Assembly: GCA_034439915.1 (NCBI GenBank)
Contig: JAWXBI010000219.1
Location: 8,775 to 72,774, forward strand
DNA from: JADJLQ01 sp034439915
GTDB lineage: Bacteria > Bacteroidota > Bacteroidia > Chitinophagales > Saprospiraceae
DNA: 64,000 bases
Direction of reading: 5' to 3'
Shown here piece by piece: positions 1-10,477 of the stretch (position 1 is its first letter; each line of letters starts with the position of its first letter). The notes beneath the pieces were generated by a model. That model was not told where the DNA came from. It saw only the letters and a program-made list of their open reading frames with translations, and did not search any database. A program made the position numbers and the translations under genes.

Positions 1-195
1 GGTCCCATCGAATCCAAATTTCATGATGGGTTCTATACATGTGGAAGGTTTATTTTCTACCTGTATCGGTGGACCAAATGGAATCGGAAATAAAAAAAAT
101 GAACTGAATAATAAAAAACTGCAAAATAAAAATATACTGAATCGGGGAGTGGGGGCGACAAAATGGTTCTTATCCTGACGATGGCTTATCCTCAC
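1..195 (-). CDS. Partial N-terminus of an unidentified exported protein, cut by the window edge
   Basis: On the minus strand a frame stays open from a GTG at 193-195 to the window edge, about 65 codons. It encodes a basic N-terminus and then a long Phe/Leu-rich hydrophobic segment (around residues 20-42) followed by a polar region with one Cys, which looks like a signal peptide or membrane anchor. A stop lies just upstream of the GTG and of an alternative in-frame TTG, so the start must be close to here. It would be divergent from folP. No family is recognised, the start codon is not ATG, and the AT-rich sequence could be open by chance, so this is a tentative call. Confidence 0.35.
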   Translation of the reverse strand, partial: MRISHRQDKNHFVAPTPRFSIFLFCSFLLFSSFFLFPIPFGPPIQVENKPSTCIEPIMKFGFDGT

Positions 196-370
196 AGTCA
201 AACAAGTTTTTGGTTAATAAATTAATTCGTTTGGGATACTATATTGCTATAGCTGATATCCCAATGACGCTAAAATTATGCCAAAATCTGATTAATCCAA
301 ACACTTTAACATATCGCTTTTATTCGCTTATTTGCCTCACTGTGAATATTTTGACGACCTTAGCAACATT

Positions 371-1234
371 ATGTTTTCTCCGCCATTCCCTGCCCCTACA
401 ACCTTAAACTGCAATGGCAAGGCCTTATCCATAAAGGATCCGGTAGTAATGGGTGTACTCAATATCACTGCGGATTCATTTTATAGTGAGTCCAGGGCAA
501 TGGATGAAAATGGAATAATTGAAAAAGCAGCCCTGATGGTCTCCGAAGGTGCTGATATCCTTGATCTGGGGGCTATGTCGTCCCGTCCTGGCGCTCATTT
601 ATTGCCTGTCGAAGTTGAAATGGACCGAATGCTGATGGCTTGCAGCATCATTCGGTCTAAATTTCCAAACGTTTTATTATCAATAGATACTTTCCGGTTT
701 AGAGTGTTAGAAGCTTTGTTACCCTTTGGCATTCACCTGATCAATGATATATCAGCAGGGAAAGAAAATGAAGAGATCTGGGCTTTTGCAGCACAACACC
801 ATTTACCTTATGTACTCATGCATATGAAAGGTGATCCTCGCAATATGGCAACCCTGAATCAATATGATGACCTTATTGCGGAAATCCTGGATTTTTATAT
901 TCAGCGGGTGCCAACAATAATTCAAGCCGGAGTAAAGGATATCATTCTGGATCCGGGAATTGGATTTGCTAAAAACATCGAGCAAAATTTTTATCTGCTC
1001 CGACACCTTCACTTGTTCAAGTTGCTGGAATTTCCCATTTTAATCGGTTTATCCCGAAAATCGCTGATTTGGAAGACTTTAGGAATTGCCCCGGAAGAGG
1101 CACTGAACGGGACCACGGCACTCCACATGCAAGCCCTAAACCAGGGCGCTGCAATCCTGCGGGTTCACGATGTTAAGGCGGCCAGACAGACTATTTGTTT
1201 GTGGAAAAAATTACAACAACCGATTACCCAATAA
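371..1234 (+). CDS. folP: Dihydropteroate synthase
   Basis: This enzyme condenses p-aminobenzoate with 6-hydroxymethyl-7,8-dihydropterin diphosphate in cytoplasmic folate synthesis; it is the sulfonamide target. At 287 residues it has the usual length of the TIM-barrel family. Motifs in order are VMGVLNITADSF (about 26-37), the diphosphate loop GAMSSRPGA (67-75), SIDTFR, INDISAG, DIILDPGIGFAK and the C-terminal RVHDV. The loop reads GAMSSRPG, where many family members have GGESTRPG, but Ser-Arg-Pro-Gly is kept. I chose the ATG at 371; an in-frame TTG at 332 would add 13 residues that do not belong to the fold. The next gene follows after 15 bp, so they may be co-transcribed. Confidence 0.95.
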   Translation: MFSPPFPAPTTLNCNGKALSIKDPVVMGVLNITADSFYSESRAMDENGIIEKAALMVSEGADILDLGAMSSRPGAHLLPVEVEMDRMLMACSIIRSKFPNVLLSIDTFRFRVLEALLPFGIHLINDISAGKENEEIWAFAAQHHLPYVLMHMKGDPRNMATLNQYDDLIAEILDFYIQRVPTIIQAGVKDIILDPGIGFAKNIEQNFYLLRHLHLFKLLEFPILIGLSRKSLIWKTLGIAPEEALNGTTALHMQALNQGAAILRVHDVKAARQTICLWKKLQQPITQ

Positions 1235-1249
1235 AACGAAGTACCAAAA

Positions 1250-2542
1250 ATGAAAATAATAAATATACTCCCTGGTATCCTGGCATTTCTTACGGTATTT
1301 AACAGCATGACTGTTGCCGCACAAATTCAGTATCTGCATTGCGGGAAACTGGTAAACGTAAAGGACTCCAGAGTTGAAGAACAGGTGACCCTCATCATTG
1401 AAAAAAACCTCATCCTGGAAATTAAACCAGGATACGTGACTGCACCTGTCGGTATACAGGCTGTCGATCTTAAAAACCAAACCGTCATGCCCGGGTGGAT
1501 CGATATGCATGTTCATATTGAGTCCGTAATTGAAAGGGGGTCTTATATCAACCGGTTTACCCTGCAAGATGCCGATGTGGCCTATATGGCTTCGACTTTC
1601 GGATCAAGGACATTGGCTGCTGGGTTTACCACGGTAAGGGAACTGGGAGGGACCGGAGTGAACAACGCTTATAAAAATGCAATTAACAATGGATTGGCAA
1701 CAGGGCCCAGGATCTATACGGCCATCAAGGCCATTGCAAGTACTGGAGGACATGGAGATTATACCTCGGGAGCTAAGAAAGGGCTTTATGCCTATCCCGG
1801 CCCGGAGGTTGGAGTAGCAGATGGCGTTGATGAATGCCGGAAAGCGGTCCGGCAAATGTTAAAAGACGGAGCTGATGTAATCAAGGTAACGGCAACCGGA
1901 GGAGTTACCAGCCTAACGCGGGATGGCAGCAGGCCGCAGTTTTCCCTGGAAGAGCTGGAAGCAATCGTCCAAACTGCTGCGGATTATGGGGTAACTGTTG
2001 CTGCCCATGCCCATGGAGATGAAGGGATTCGGAGAGCTATCCTGGCCGGTGTGACCACAATAGAACACGGGTCACAAATGACGGAAAGCACCATGGACTT
2101 ATTGGTTGAAAAAGGGACCTATTTTGTACCAACTCTGACCGCAGGGATGTCGGTTTCCGATTCTGCCAAAGTACCCGGATTTTTTCCTGAAATTGTCAGA
2201 TTAAAGGCGATGGAGACCGGCCAAAAGATTCGATCTGTATTCAGCCAATTAGTAAAAAAAGGAGCCCGGATAGCGTTTGGCACCGATGCAGGGGTGTTTC
2301 CACACGGAAAAAATGGGTTGGAATTTCAATATATGAACGAACTTGGGATGAGCCCAATGGATTGTATTAAATCGGCGACTATCACGAATGCCAAAGTGCT
2401 GGGTATGTATGATAAACTGGGCTCGCTGGAACCAGGCAAAATTGCTGATATCGTGGCAGTGTCTGGTGATCCAATGGTCGATTTTAAGGCAATGCAAAAG
2501 GTTTCTTTTGTGATGAAAGAAGGCAAAATATACAAACCATGA
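1250..2542 (+). CDS. Secreted amidohydrolase, imidazolonepropionase/prolidase-like
   Basis: A 430-residue metal-dependent hydrolase of the amidohydrolase superfamily with an N-terminal signal peptide (about 1-25, ending VAAQ), so it should act in the periplasm or outside. The metal-site motifs are all visible: HVH (H87, H89), the lysine of DVIKV (K212, candidate carboxylated lysine), HAH (253-255), IEHGS (H273) and GTDAG (D346). This pattern fits the subgroup of exported Xaa-Pro or Xaa-Arg dipeptidases and imidazolonepropionase-like enzymes. The substrate cannot be read from the sequence. It follows folP by 15 bp; there is no obvious functional tie to folate. Confidence 0.88.
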   Translation: MKIINILPGILAFLTVFNSMTVAAQIQYLHCGKLVNVKDSRVEEQVTLIIEKNLILEIKPGYVTAPVGIQAVDLKNQTVMPGWIDMHVHIESVIERGSYINRFTLQDADVAYMASTFGSRTLAAGFTTVRELGGTGVNNAYKNAINNGLATGPRIYTAIKAIASTGGHGDYTSGAKKGLYAYPGPEVGVADGVDECRKAVRQMLKDGADVIKVTATGGVTSLTRDGSRPQFSLEELEAIVQTAADYGVTVAAHAHGDEGIRRAILAGVTTIEHGSQMTESTMDLLVEKGTYFVPTLTAGMSVSDSAKVPGFFPEIVRLKAMETGQKIRSVFSQLVKKGARIAFGTDAGVFPHGKNGLEFQYMNELGMSPMDCIKSATITNAKVLGMYDKLGSLEPGKIADIVAVSGDPMVDFKAMQKVSFVMKEGKIYKP

Positions 2543-2616
2543 TCAGGGGTTAAGTTCAGGTTAATAGCTTGAAAATCAGAAATTATTATGCAAGATCTAC
2601 CGTTATTAGTTGAAGG

Positions 2617-5600
2617 ATGAATCCATTGTTTCCAGAAAAATCACCATCCGGTACGGGAGGAATTATCCTCCGAAGCCTGATCATACTGGTTATCCTAATG
2701 ATGGTGGTTTTTGCAGGATTGGCTATCATTATCCAGACCCCTGCAGTTCAAAATTATATCCAGAAAGAAACTAAAAACTACCTGGAAAGCCAATTGGGCC
2801 AGAAAGTTGAAATTAAAAACCTGCGGTTAAAGTGGATCAATCAATTCAGCTTACGTGGTTTATTAATTGAGGATTCCAGAAAGGATACCTTGATTTATAT
2901 CGGTGACCTGGTGGTGAACCTCAATATGGATTTTAATTCCATTATTCAAAAAGATATTCGGTTTAACGGGATTCAACTTGAAAAAGTAAGGTTCAAGAAT
3001 ACGGTTTATCCCGGTGATTCGACCAGTACCTTAAGCGATGCGCTGCAGAAATTAAATTTAGCTGCATCAAGGAATGCAATGGATACCGTTGTCAATGAGT
3101 CTGTTCCCGAAGTAACCAATTTATTTACCCTGCCGGAAAACCCCTGGTACCTTGGCTCAGGTCCATCCAGAAACAATAAAGTCAAATTTGATCTTAAAAC
3201 CGTGGACCTGGTCCGTATCCATTGGACCCAATCCACTCCATCTACTGTCAGTAATTATTACCTGGAACATGGCTTATTGAATATTGATAAAATTGACCTG
3301 GCTAACAAAATACTGAACATTAATGAGTTGATATTGGTAAAACCGTCTGTACAAATCCATGCTATCACCCCTTCCGTTACCAAATCCTCTTTTCGCTGGA
3401 TAAAGGATACCCTGAGTCAACTGTTTATCAAAAAACTGGAAATTTCCGAAGGGCAATATGATAAGCGCGGGGTTAAACCGGAGAGTTCCATTTGGGGGCA
3501 GGTATTTAATCACCTGAACACCATACAAGTTTCGCTGGATAGTGTAACCTGGAATAAAGGCCAGCTCCGGTTTTCTATTGAAAACCTGAAGGCACAGGAT
3601 AAAAACCTGATGGGTATTCAATCTTTAAAAGTAAAGCAGGCATTGATTAATGATCATACCATTCAACTGAACGGAACCCGTTTACTGACAAGAGACAGTG
3701 AGATCACAGACAGCCTGCAACTCCACTTTTATTCATTCGCAGCTTTTGATGATTTTACCAACAAGGTCGAACTAAACCTGGACCTCGATGAAGTGCAAAT
3801 CCGGTTGGCTGAATTATTGGCCTGGATGCCGGGAATGAAACAAAATGATTTTTTAATGAATCATTCCAAATCCGATCTGGAGTTCAGCGGACGATTTTCA
3901 GGTACAATCAATGATTTGAAAGGATCACAGACCCAAATCAGAATAGGCAATGAGCTGACTATGAGCAGTGATTTTGATATCAGCAATATCAGTATTCCGG
4001 GAGAAACCTTTTTATCGGTCCGGATTAAGATGCTTCAAACGCAAGTGCAAAGCATAAAACAATTCCTCGGGCGGAGCACCAAATTTCAAAATTTCGATAA
4101 ACTCGGACGACTGAATTTTACCGGAAATTTCGATGGGTTCCTGGAAGACTTTGTCGCTTATGGCGTATTAAAAACGGAGCTGGGTCAGTCCAAACTTGAC
4201 ATGAGGTTAAACAGCAGAAAAGGTACTGCCCTGGCCAGGTATTCCGGTGAAATTGAATTGAATAATTTTGACCTGGGCAAGTGGTCGGAAGATCCACAAC
4301 TCGGAGTAACCAGCCTGAACGCAACTATTACCAACGGTGAAGGCCTGACGGCCGCGACGGCCTCTGCCACCCTTCATGCGGTGATAAAAAATATTGAATA
4401 CAGGAAATATACATACACCAATACCCAGTTTGACGGGACGTTGAATCAAAAACTATTAGATGGCCGCTTGATTGTACGGGACGAGAATGTAGATCTTGCC
4501 TTCATCGGTAAAATTGATTTTACCACTCCCATTCCTGCCTATGATTTTATTGCAGATATCAACCAGCTCGATTTTTACAAAATAAACTTATCAAAATCTC
4601 CATTAATCGTTTCAGGAAGTACGGATATCTCCATGCAAGGCAACAATCTCGATGATATGAATGGAACCATTCAGATCAAAAATGCCATGATTGAAACGGA
4701 TTCCTCTCCGGTATTATTGAGGGAATTGAACCTCAGGGCACAACAGTTACCGGATGGACAACAAAAAATCGCCATTACTTCTGATTGGTTAAACCTAAGC
4801 CTCGAGGGCGAATATTCCATCTTAAAAATCTGGCCCTCGTTAAGAAAACAATTGACCGCTCAATATCCTGAAATCACCCGGACGCTCAACATCAAAGAAC
4901 TCACCCGGGGTGCGCCGGATTCCTTGCCCAATCAAAAATACAATTTTGATTTGACCGTAATTGAGGTGAAAGCTATCAGTACACTCACCAAACAGCACAT
5001 CGCAGCGGACAAACCCTTCAATATCCAGGGAGCAGTGGGTTCACGTCAGAATTATTTCCTGGCCAATTGGAACATACCTCATTTCGAGTGGAAAGACTTT
5101 AAAGTATACAACGCGGTAGGCCGGCTGGAAGCCAAGGGCCCTGTGGCTTACACGACTTCCTACATCGACTCGACGAGCAAAGGTGGTTTTCATATCCCAC
5201 AACTCGTCCTGACGGCTGATCTGTCCTACAATTCAATGAACTTTACCATCAAGACACCGGAAGTATCCAAATATGTAAATAATGTTTCACTGAACGGGGT
5301 CGTCAAATTGATTGATTCCACCTGGAATTTTAAGCTGACTCCGTCAAATCTTTCTTTTTTAGATAAAAGCTGGAAGATCCTGGAAAACAATGAGATTAAT
5401 TACCGCAAAGGATTTATTAATACCCGCAACCTTCGATTTGAACATGAAGATGAAATGATTGAATTTGCCAGCATCAACAACAAAGGATTGAGTGTCAAAG
5501 CTTCGAATTTTGATATTGACTGGATAAATAAAATCAATCCCCTTGCCCAATGGGGTTTAAAAGGCAAACTTGACCTGACCGCATCCGTGTCCGATATATT

Positions 5601-7491
5601 TTCATTGACCGGTATCCGGGTGTCCGGACAGATCGATTCTTTATATATTAATGATACCCATTTTGGCTTGTTGGATATCAATGCTTTTAATTCCAACCTG
5701 AAACAACCCATACAACTTAGTGTGTCCATGCTGGACGGAGCCAGGCAATTGCTTGCGGAAGGATATTATGATCTCAACGGCAATTTTTCCAACGGGGTAA
5801 AAAACAATTATAACTTTAAAATTATATTCAAGGATTATTATTTAAAATTGTTTGAATACCTCATCGATGATATAATAGATAATACGCAAGGGAGTTTATC
5901 CGGCAGTTTTGACATTCAGAAGATCGACGGTAAACCAAACTTCAACGGCAAACTCAACATCAAAGACGGGTCATTAAAAATTAATTACCTGGGGACGAAT
6001 TACCTCATCGGCAATCAACCCATCACGCTCAATAACACGATGATTGATGCGACCGGTGTCACCTTAAAGGATGAATTGGGAAATACCGGCACTATCCAGG
6101 GTGGGATCGTACACGGCAGGTTTAAAAATTTTAGTCTTAATGCCGGTATCAGTTCAAATCGATTTTTAATCCTGAAGACCACGAAGGAGCAAAACCCCGA
6201 TTATTATGGCACGGCAATCGGCAACATCAACGCCCGGTTTACCGGTCCTTTTAACCGTATTGATATTGACGTGCAGGGTAGCACGACCAGGCCAACGATA
6301 TTATATATTCCGGTCAGTCAGTCTACGGAGATCACTTCAGACCGCCTGGTCAAATTCCGTCCCAGGGTGGAATCCGCTCCAGGGACCCGGAAAGGGCCAA
6401 GAATATTGGCTGCCAAAGGGATAAATGTAGACATTGACCTGAGGATCAATAATGACTCCGAAGTGTGGCTCATTTTTGATGAAAAACGGGGCGATATCCT
6501 CAAAGGCAGAGGCAGTGGTGACCTGCAGATGAGGTTTGACCGCACCGGTGGTATCTCGATGTTTGGAAATTATGAGGTGGAACGAGGAGAATACCTCTTC
6601 ACCTTACTGGGTGTAGTCAATAAACCATTCGTAATACGCCAGGGAGGTACGATTCGATGGAACGGGGATCCACTGACGGCAGACATTGACCTGGAAGCTG
6701 ATTATAAAGGGCTCACGTCAAGCCTTATCAATCTCCTTCCTGAATATGAAAATGCATTGGATAATAGCGAACTCAGGACCCAATCTGCAGTAGACCTGAG
6801 CATGCACTTATACGGTAAACTTTTTCAACCGGAGATCAGCTTTAACCTGGAGATTCCTAATCTAACGGGCAATCTGCGAAGCATAGTCGACAATAAACTC
6901 AACCTGCTCAAGTCGGATCAAAATGCCCTCAATCAACAGGTGCTGGGATTGATGGTCTGGGGTAGTTTTCTGCCACCCAACCAATTGGTAGCTTCCAGCG
7001 GAGTTATCGGATCTACTATCAACAACCTTTCGCAGTTTGTTTCCAATCAATTATCTATTCTGGTTGAAAATGCACTCAAAGAATTGGTTGCCAACAACGA
7101 GGTGATTTCAGGATTTGATTTCGATGTGAATTATTACAACAACAATAATGCAATCGATATTAATAACCTTTCGGTTTTTGATGAGGTGAATATCAATCTG
7201 GGGCCGCGCTTTTTTGAAGACCGGCTGAGCGTAGGGGTGGGGGCCAATTTTGTCAACTCGGCCATATTTAACCGATTGATCACCCCTCATTTTGAAGTGG
7301 AGTATGCACTGACCAAAGACAGGCGGTTAAAAATCCGGGCTTATGCCAAAAAAGATGACATCAACCAGGGACAGCTCAAAGACCGTATAGGCGGAGGTTT
7401 AAGTTGGCGAAAAGAATTTGATTCGATAGAAGAATTTAAACAAAGCCTTAAAAAAGACCTGGAACAAAAAGGCACCGCCTCCGATTTATAA
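2617..7491 (+). CDS. tamB: TamB-like translocation/assembly module protein (DUF490)
   Basis: A 1624-residue protein with one N-terminal membrane anchor (about 19-41) and a very long body of repetitive beta-rich sequence, as expected for the TamB/AsmA-like group that spans the periplasm as a lipid-binding groove and helps outer-membrane assembly. The C-terminal third (about 1250-1620) has the DUF490 character, including ERGEYLFTLLGVVNKPF and the run of asparagines near FDVNYYNNNNAID. No TamA/BamA-type barrel lies next to it. Its 3' end overlaps the convergent dehydrogenase gene by 6 bp. The family call is firm from length and layout; the transport role is inferred from other bacteria. Confidence 0.88.
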   Translation: MNPLFPEKSPSGTGGIILRSLIILVILMMVVFAGLAIIIQTPAVQNYIQKETKNYLESQLGQKVEIKNLRLKWINQFSLRGLLIEDSRKDTLIYIGDLVVNLNMDFNSIIQKDIRFNGIQLEKVRFKNTVYPGDSTSTLSDALQKLNLAASRNAMDTVVNESVPEVTNLFTLPENPWYLGSGPSRNNKVKFDLKTVDLVRIHWTQSTPSTVSNYYLEHGLLNIDKIDLANKILNINELILVKPSVQIHAITPSVTKSSFRWIKDTLSQLFIKKLEISEGQYDKRGVKPESSIWGQVFNHLNTIQVSLDSVTWNKGQLRFSIENLKAQDKNLMGIQSLKVKQALINDHTIQLNGTRLLTRDSEITDSLQLHFYSFAAFDDFTNKVELNLDLDEVQIRLAELLAWMPGMKQNDFLMNHSKSDLEFSGRFSGTINDLKGSQTQIRIGNELTMSSDFDISNISIPGETFLSVRIKMLQTQVQSIKQFLGRSTKFQNFDKLGRLNFTGNFDGFLEDFVAYGVLKTELGQSKLDMRLNSRKGTALARYSGEIELNNFDLGKWSEDPQLGVTSLNATITNGEGLTAATASATLHAVIKNIEYRKYTYTNTQFDGTLNQKLLDGRLIVRDENVDLAFIGKIDFTTPIPAYDFIADINQLDFYKINLSKSPLIVSGSTDISMQGNNLDDMNGTIQIKNAMIETDSSPVLLRELNLRAQQLPDGQQKIAITSDWLNLSLEGEYSILKIWPSLRKQLTAQYPEITRTLNIKELTRGAPDSLPNQKYNFDLTVIEVKAISTLTKQHIAADKPFNIQGAVGSRQNYFLANWNIPHFEWKDFKVYNAVGRLEAKGPVAYTTSYIDSTSKGGFHIPQLVLTADLSYNSMNFTIKTPEVSKYVNNVSLNGVVKLIDSTWNFKLTPSNLSFLDKSWKILENNEINYRKGFINTRNLRFEHEDEMIEFASINNKGLSVKASNFDIDWINKINPLAQWGLKGKLDLTASVSDIFSLTGIRVSGQIDSLYINDTHFGLLDINAFNSNLKQPIQLSVSMLDGARQLLAEGYYDLNGNFSNGVKNNYNFKIIFKDYYLKLFEYLIDDIIDNTQGSLSGSFDIQKIDGKPNFNGKLNIKDGSLKINYLGTNYLIGNQPITLNNTMIDATGVTLKDELGNTGTIQGGIVHGRFKNFSLNAGISSNRFLILKTTKEQNPDYYGTAIGNINARFTGPFNRIDIDVQGSTTRPTILYIPVSQSTEITSDRLVKFRPRVESAPGTRKGPRILAAKGINVDIDLRINNDSEVWLIFDEKRGDILKGRGSGDLQMRFDRTGGISMFGNYEVERGEYLFTLLGVVNKPFVIRQGGTIRWNGDPLTADIDLEADYKGLTSSLINLLPEYENALDNSELRTQSAVDLSMHLYGKLFQPEISFNLEIPNLTGNLRSIVDNKLNLLKSDQNALNQQVLGLMVWGSFLPPNQLVASSGVIGSTINNLSQFVSNQLSILVENALKELVANNEVISGFDFDVNYYNNNNAIDINNLSVFDEVNINLGPRFFEDRLSVGVGANFVNSAIFNRLITPHFEVEYALTKDRRLKIRAYAKKDDINQGQLKDRIGGGLSWRKEFDSIEEFKQSLKKDLEQKGTASDL

Positions 7492-10380
7492 TTTATTCTG
7501 CAGCGCTTCCCACAATATAACTACCGGATGAACGGCTTGTTTCCCGGTACCATCTTTGATCTGGTGTCGGCAACTCGTGCCCGAAGCAACGATCCTGGTT
7601 TCAGTCGATGCCTGTCTTACCGCTGGAAACAAAACAAGTTCACCGATTTTCATCGATAGGTCAAAGTGTTCCGTTTCATAACCAAAACTACCAGCCATGC
7701 CACAACACCCCGATGGGATCACCGATACCGAATGCCCAGCAGGATAACCGAGCAGGAAACTGATATAATCTACTTTGGACAGGGCTTTTTGATGACAATG
7801 GCCATGGATCAGGAGGTTTCTTTGGGTAAGGTCAAATGCATTATGCTGAATTTGCCCTTTATTGATTTCCTGATATAAAAATTCTTCAATAGAAAAACAA
7901 TGCTTAGCGAGTTCAATAGCGCGTTTTTTGTCTTCAGCCCTCAATAGTTTGGGATATTCATCCCTGAAGGTAAAAATCGCCGATGGTTCGAGCCCCACAA
8001 TTTGGTATTCAGGGACCAATGGGAAAAGTTTATTTACATTAAAAGCAGCTAATGTTTTTGCTTCCGGTAACATCCCCTTGGAAAGTTGCGCCCTGCCGCT
8101 GGACTTATGATCCGCAAATTTCAAAGGATAACCTAATTGGTCGAGCAATTTGATGGCTTTAATACCGGTATCCACATCATAATGATTCGTAAACTCATCA
8201 ATAAAGAATACTACCGGTTGTTTTTTACCCTGACCTATGGGTTTAAACTTTTTTGTCCAGGATTTTAAACTAAATGCGCTGAGGTCTGGCAATGACCGTT
8301 TGGGATGTATACCAATCCATTTTTTAACGCTGGCCCGGTTTTGTATCCAATTACTCAGCCCAGGCCAATACGATCCTGCTGCGTTGATCCTATCGATTTC
8401 TCCAAATAATCTGCTGCGCAGGGGCAACCCGTTTTTCAAACGGTACTGATGGGAGAACTCTGACTTTAAAATGGTCATATCGACATTGGAAGGGCATTCA
8501 TTGTGGCAGCCTTTGCAGGACAAACACAAATCGAGGATTTCTTTTACGGATTCCATATCCTGGATGCCGGAGAGTGAGGGATTGCTGTAAAACTCCTTCA
8601 ATGCATTGGCTCGCGCCCTGGTCGTATCTTTTTCATTTTGGGTGGCCATAAAACTGGGACACATGGTACCTCCCATAGAGGCTTGTTTCCTGCAATCCCC
8701 TGAACCCGAGCACCTGGCTGCTGCCTGGAAATAACCGTTTACCTGGCTAAAGTCAAAAGCCGTTTCAATGACCTGATCTGAAATTTCATGATCGTATCGC
8801 AGATCTTCATCAATAGCGGGGGCATGGACTATTTTACCGGGATTAAAAATATAATGAGGGTCCCAGGTTTCTTTTATTCGTACAAATAATTCATAATTTT
8901 TCTGACCCAGAACTAATGGAATAAATTCGGCCCTCAGCCGACCATCCCCATGTTCACCGCTCAATGATCCTCCAAATTTTTTAACCAACTTTGCGCTGTC
9001 CAGGCAAATAGACCTGAATTGTTTCCGATCTGCGGCATCATGCATATCCAAAACCGGCCGCAAATGGATTTCTCCTGCACCCGCATGGGCATAATACATA
9101 GGCTGTTGACCGTAGGATTGCATCATCGTTGCGAATTCATGAATATATGCAGGCAGATCTTCGAGGGCCACCGCCGTGTCTTCAATACATTCGATGGCCC
9201 TTTTTTTACCTTCCATATTAGCTAATAATCCCAACCCGGCACGCCGAAGGTCCCAAACCTTTTTAGTCTCCGGTGATCTGACCAGGGTAGAACTATATCC
9301 AAGGTTTTGATGCCGGAGGTCTTCCAATAAATACCGGGATTTATTTTCGACTTCCTCCTGAGAATATCCGCGGAATTCTACCATCAATAATGCTTCAGGA
9401 TCACCGTCCACAAAAAATTTGTAGTCTTTGTAAACCTGATGACCTTCGGTACATTTCAGGATGATCCGGTCCATGAGTTCACAGGCAAACGGTTGGTGCT
9501 TCATCACCGCAACCACAGCAGTCATACAATCGTGAATGTTGTGAAAATGGGGTATGACCATGATGCTCACCGGCGGAGGGGGGTCGACTAACTTTAATTT
9601 AATCGCCGTCATAACGGCCAGCGTGCCCTCGGAACCACATAGCAGCTTAGTCAGGTCCAGTTGATTTTGTCCCATTCCTTTTAATACCAGGTCCACGGCA
9701 TAGCCGGTATTGCGCCGGTGGATGATGGGGTTGGGAAACTGACTCCTGATTTCTTCAGCCTTATCGGGATCTTGCAGTTCTTTAAAGAGTTGGTCCTGAA
9801 TCTCGTTGAAAAGAGCGTTTGGCCCTTCAGATAGAGGGAGGCTGGCGTTGGCTTGAATATTCACTTCACTGCCATCGCTGAGGATACAATTCAGCTCCAG
9901 CACATAATCGCGGGTTGTCCCGTATACAATGGAATTGGCTCCACAGGAATTATTTCCAACCATGCCGCCGATCATAGCGCGATTTGCTGTGGCGGTTTCC
10001 GGAGGAAAAAACAACTGGAATGGGGCCAATATCTGATTAAGTTTATCCCTGACCATGCCAGGTTGAACCCATACCCATTTTTCTTCAGGATTGATCTCAA
10101 TGATTTGATTGAGGTAAACTGAAACATCCAGAATGATCCCTTCTCCGACACATTGCCCGGCCAGCGAGGTCCCTGCTGTCCTGGGTATAATGCTCGTTTT
10201 ATTCGTTTTGGCAAATACAATCAGCTTTTTAATGTCCTCCGTTGTTTTGGGATGGGCTATGGCCAGGGGTAATTTTCGGTAAATAGAGGCATCTGTGGCA
10301 TAAATTGCTTTATACATCTCATCCCAATACAAATCACCTTCTAATCGATTTTTGAGACTTAAGAGGTCGTTTTGAAGCAT
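7486..10380 (-). CDS. Fused FAD-linked oxidase / Fe-S dehydrogenase (GlcD-GlcF type, D-2-hydroxy-acid dehydrogenase)
   Basis: A 964-residue fusion. The N-terminal half is a PCMH-type FAD-binding domain (PRTAGTSLAGQ near residue 66) with an FAD-oxidase C domain; the middle carries Fe-S ligands (CSGSGDC...MCPSF near 560, and CLSCKGCHNECP near 625); the C-terminal part is a CCG domain with GHCHQKAL and SGCCGMAGSFGYE. This is the layout of D-lactate, glycolate and D-2-hydroxyglutarate dehydrogenases of the YdiJ/Dld group, which oxidise a 2-hydroxy acid and pass electrons to the quinone pool. The substrate is not decided by the sequence. It converges on tamB with a 6-bp overlap and is divergent from the saccharopine-dehydrogenase-like gene. 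Confidence 0.92.
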   Translation of the reverse strand: MLQNDLLSLKNRLEGDLYWDEMYKAIYATDASIYRKLPLAIAHPKTTEDIKKLIVFAKTNKTSIIPRTAGTSLAGQCVGEGIILDVSVYLNQIIEINPEEKWVWVQPGMVRDKLNQILAPFQLFFPPETATANRAMIGGMVGNNSCGANSIVYGTTRDYVLELNCILSDGSEVNIQANASLPLSEGPNALFNEIQDQLFKELQDPDKAEEIRSQFPNPIIHRRNTGYAVDLVLKGMGQNQLDLTKLLCGSEGTLAVMTAIKLKLVDPPPPVSIMVIPHFHNIHDCMTAVVAVMKHQPFACELMDRIILKCTEGHQVYKDYKFFVDGDPEALLMVEFRGYSQEEVENKSRYLLEDLRHQNLGYSSTLVRSPETKKVWDLRRAGLGLLANMEGKKRAIECIEDTAVALEDLPAYIHEFATMMQSYGQQPMYYAHAGAGEIHLRPVLDMHDAADRKQFRSICLDSAKLVKKFGGSLSGEHGDGRLRAEFIPLVLGQKNYELFVRIKETWDPHYIFNPGKIVHAPAIDEDLRYDHEISDQVIETAFDFSQVNGYFQAAARCSGSGDCRKQASMGGTMCPSFMATQNEKDTTRARANALKEFYSNPSLSGIQDMESVKEILDLCLSCKGCHNECPSNVDMTILKSEFSHQYRLKNGLPLRSRLFGEIDRINAAGSYWPGLSNWIQNRASVKKWIGIHPKRSLPDLSAFSLKSWTKKFKPIGQGKKQPVVFFIDEFTNHYDVDTGIKAIKLLDQLGYPLKFADHKSSGRAQLSKGMLPEAKTLAAFNVNKLFPLVPEYQIVGLEPSAIFTFRDEYPKLLRAEDKKRAIELAKHCFSIEEFLYQEINKGQIQHNAFDLTQRNLLIHGHCHQKALSKVDYISFLLGYPAGHSVSVIPSGCCGMAGSFGYETEHFDLSMKIGELVLFPAVRQASTETRIVASGTSCRHQIKDGTGKQAVHPVVILWEALQNKL

Positions 10381-10477
10381 GATATGAAAGCTTAATTGAA
10401 AAGCTGGTAAATTTAGTTTTCGCCAGTCAATCCATGGCTATATTTATTAGATTTGTTTTTATTTTTACTAATTCTTC

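Noticed and set aside
332..370. Upstream TTG start for folP
   Set aside because: It adds 13 residues that are not part of the dihydropteroate synthase fold, and an ATG at 371 is in frame.
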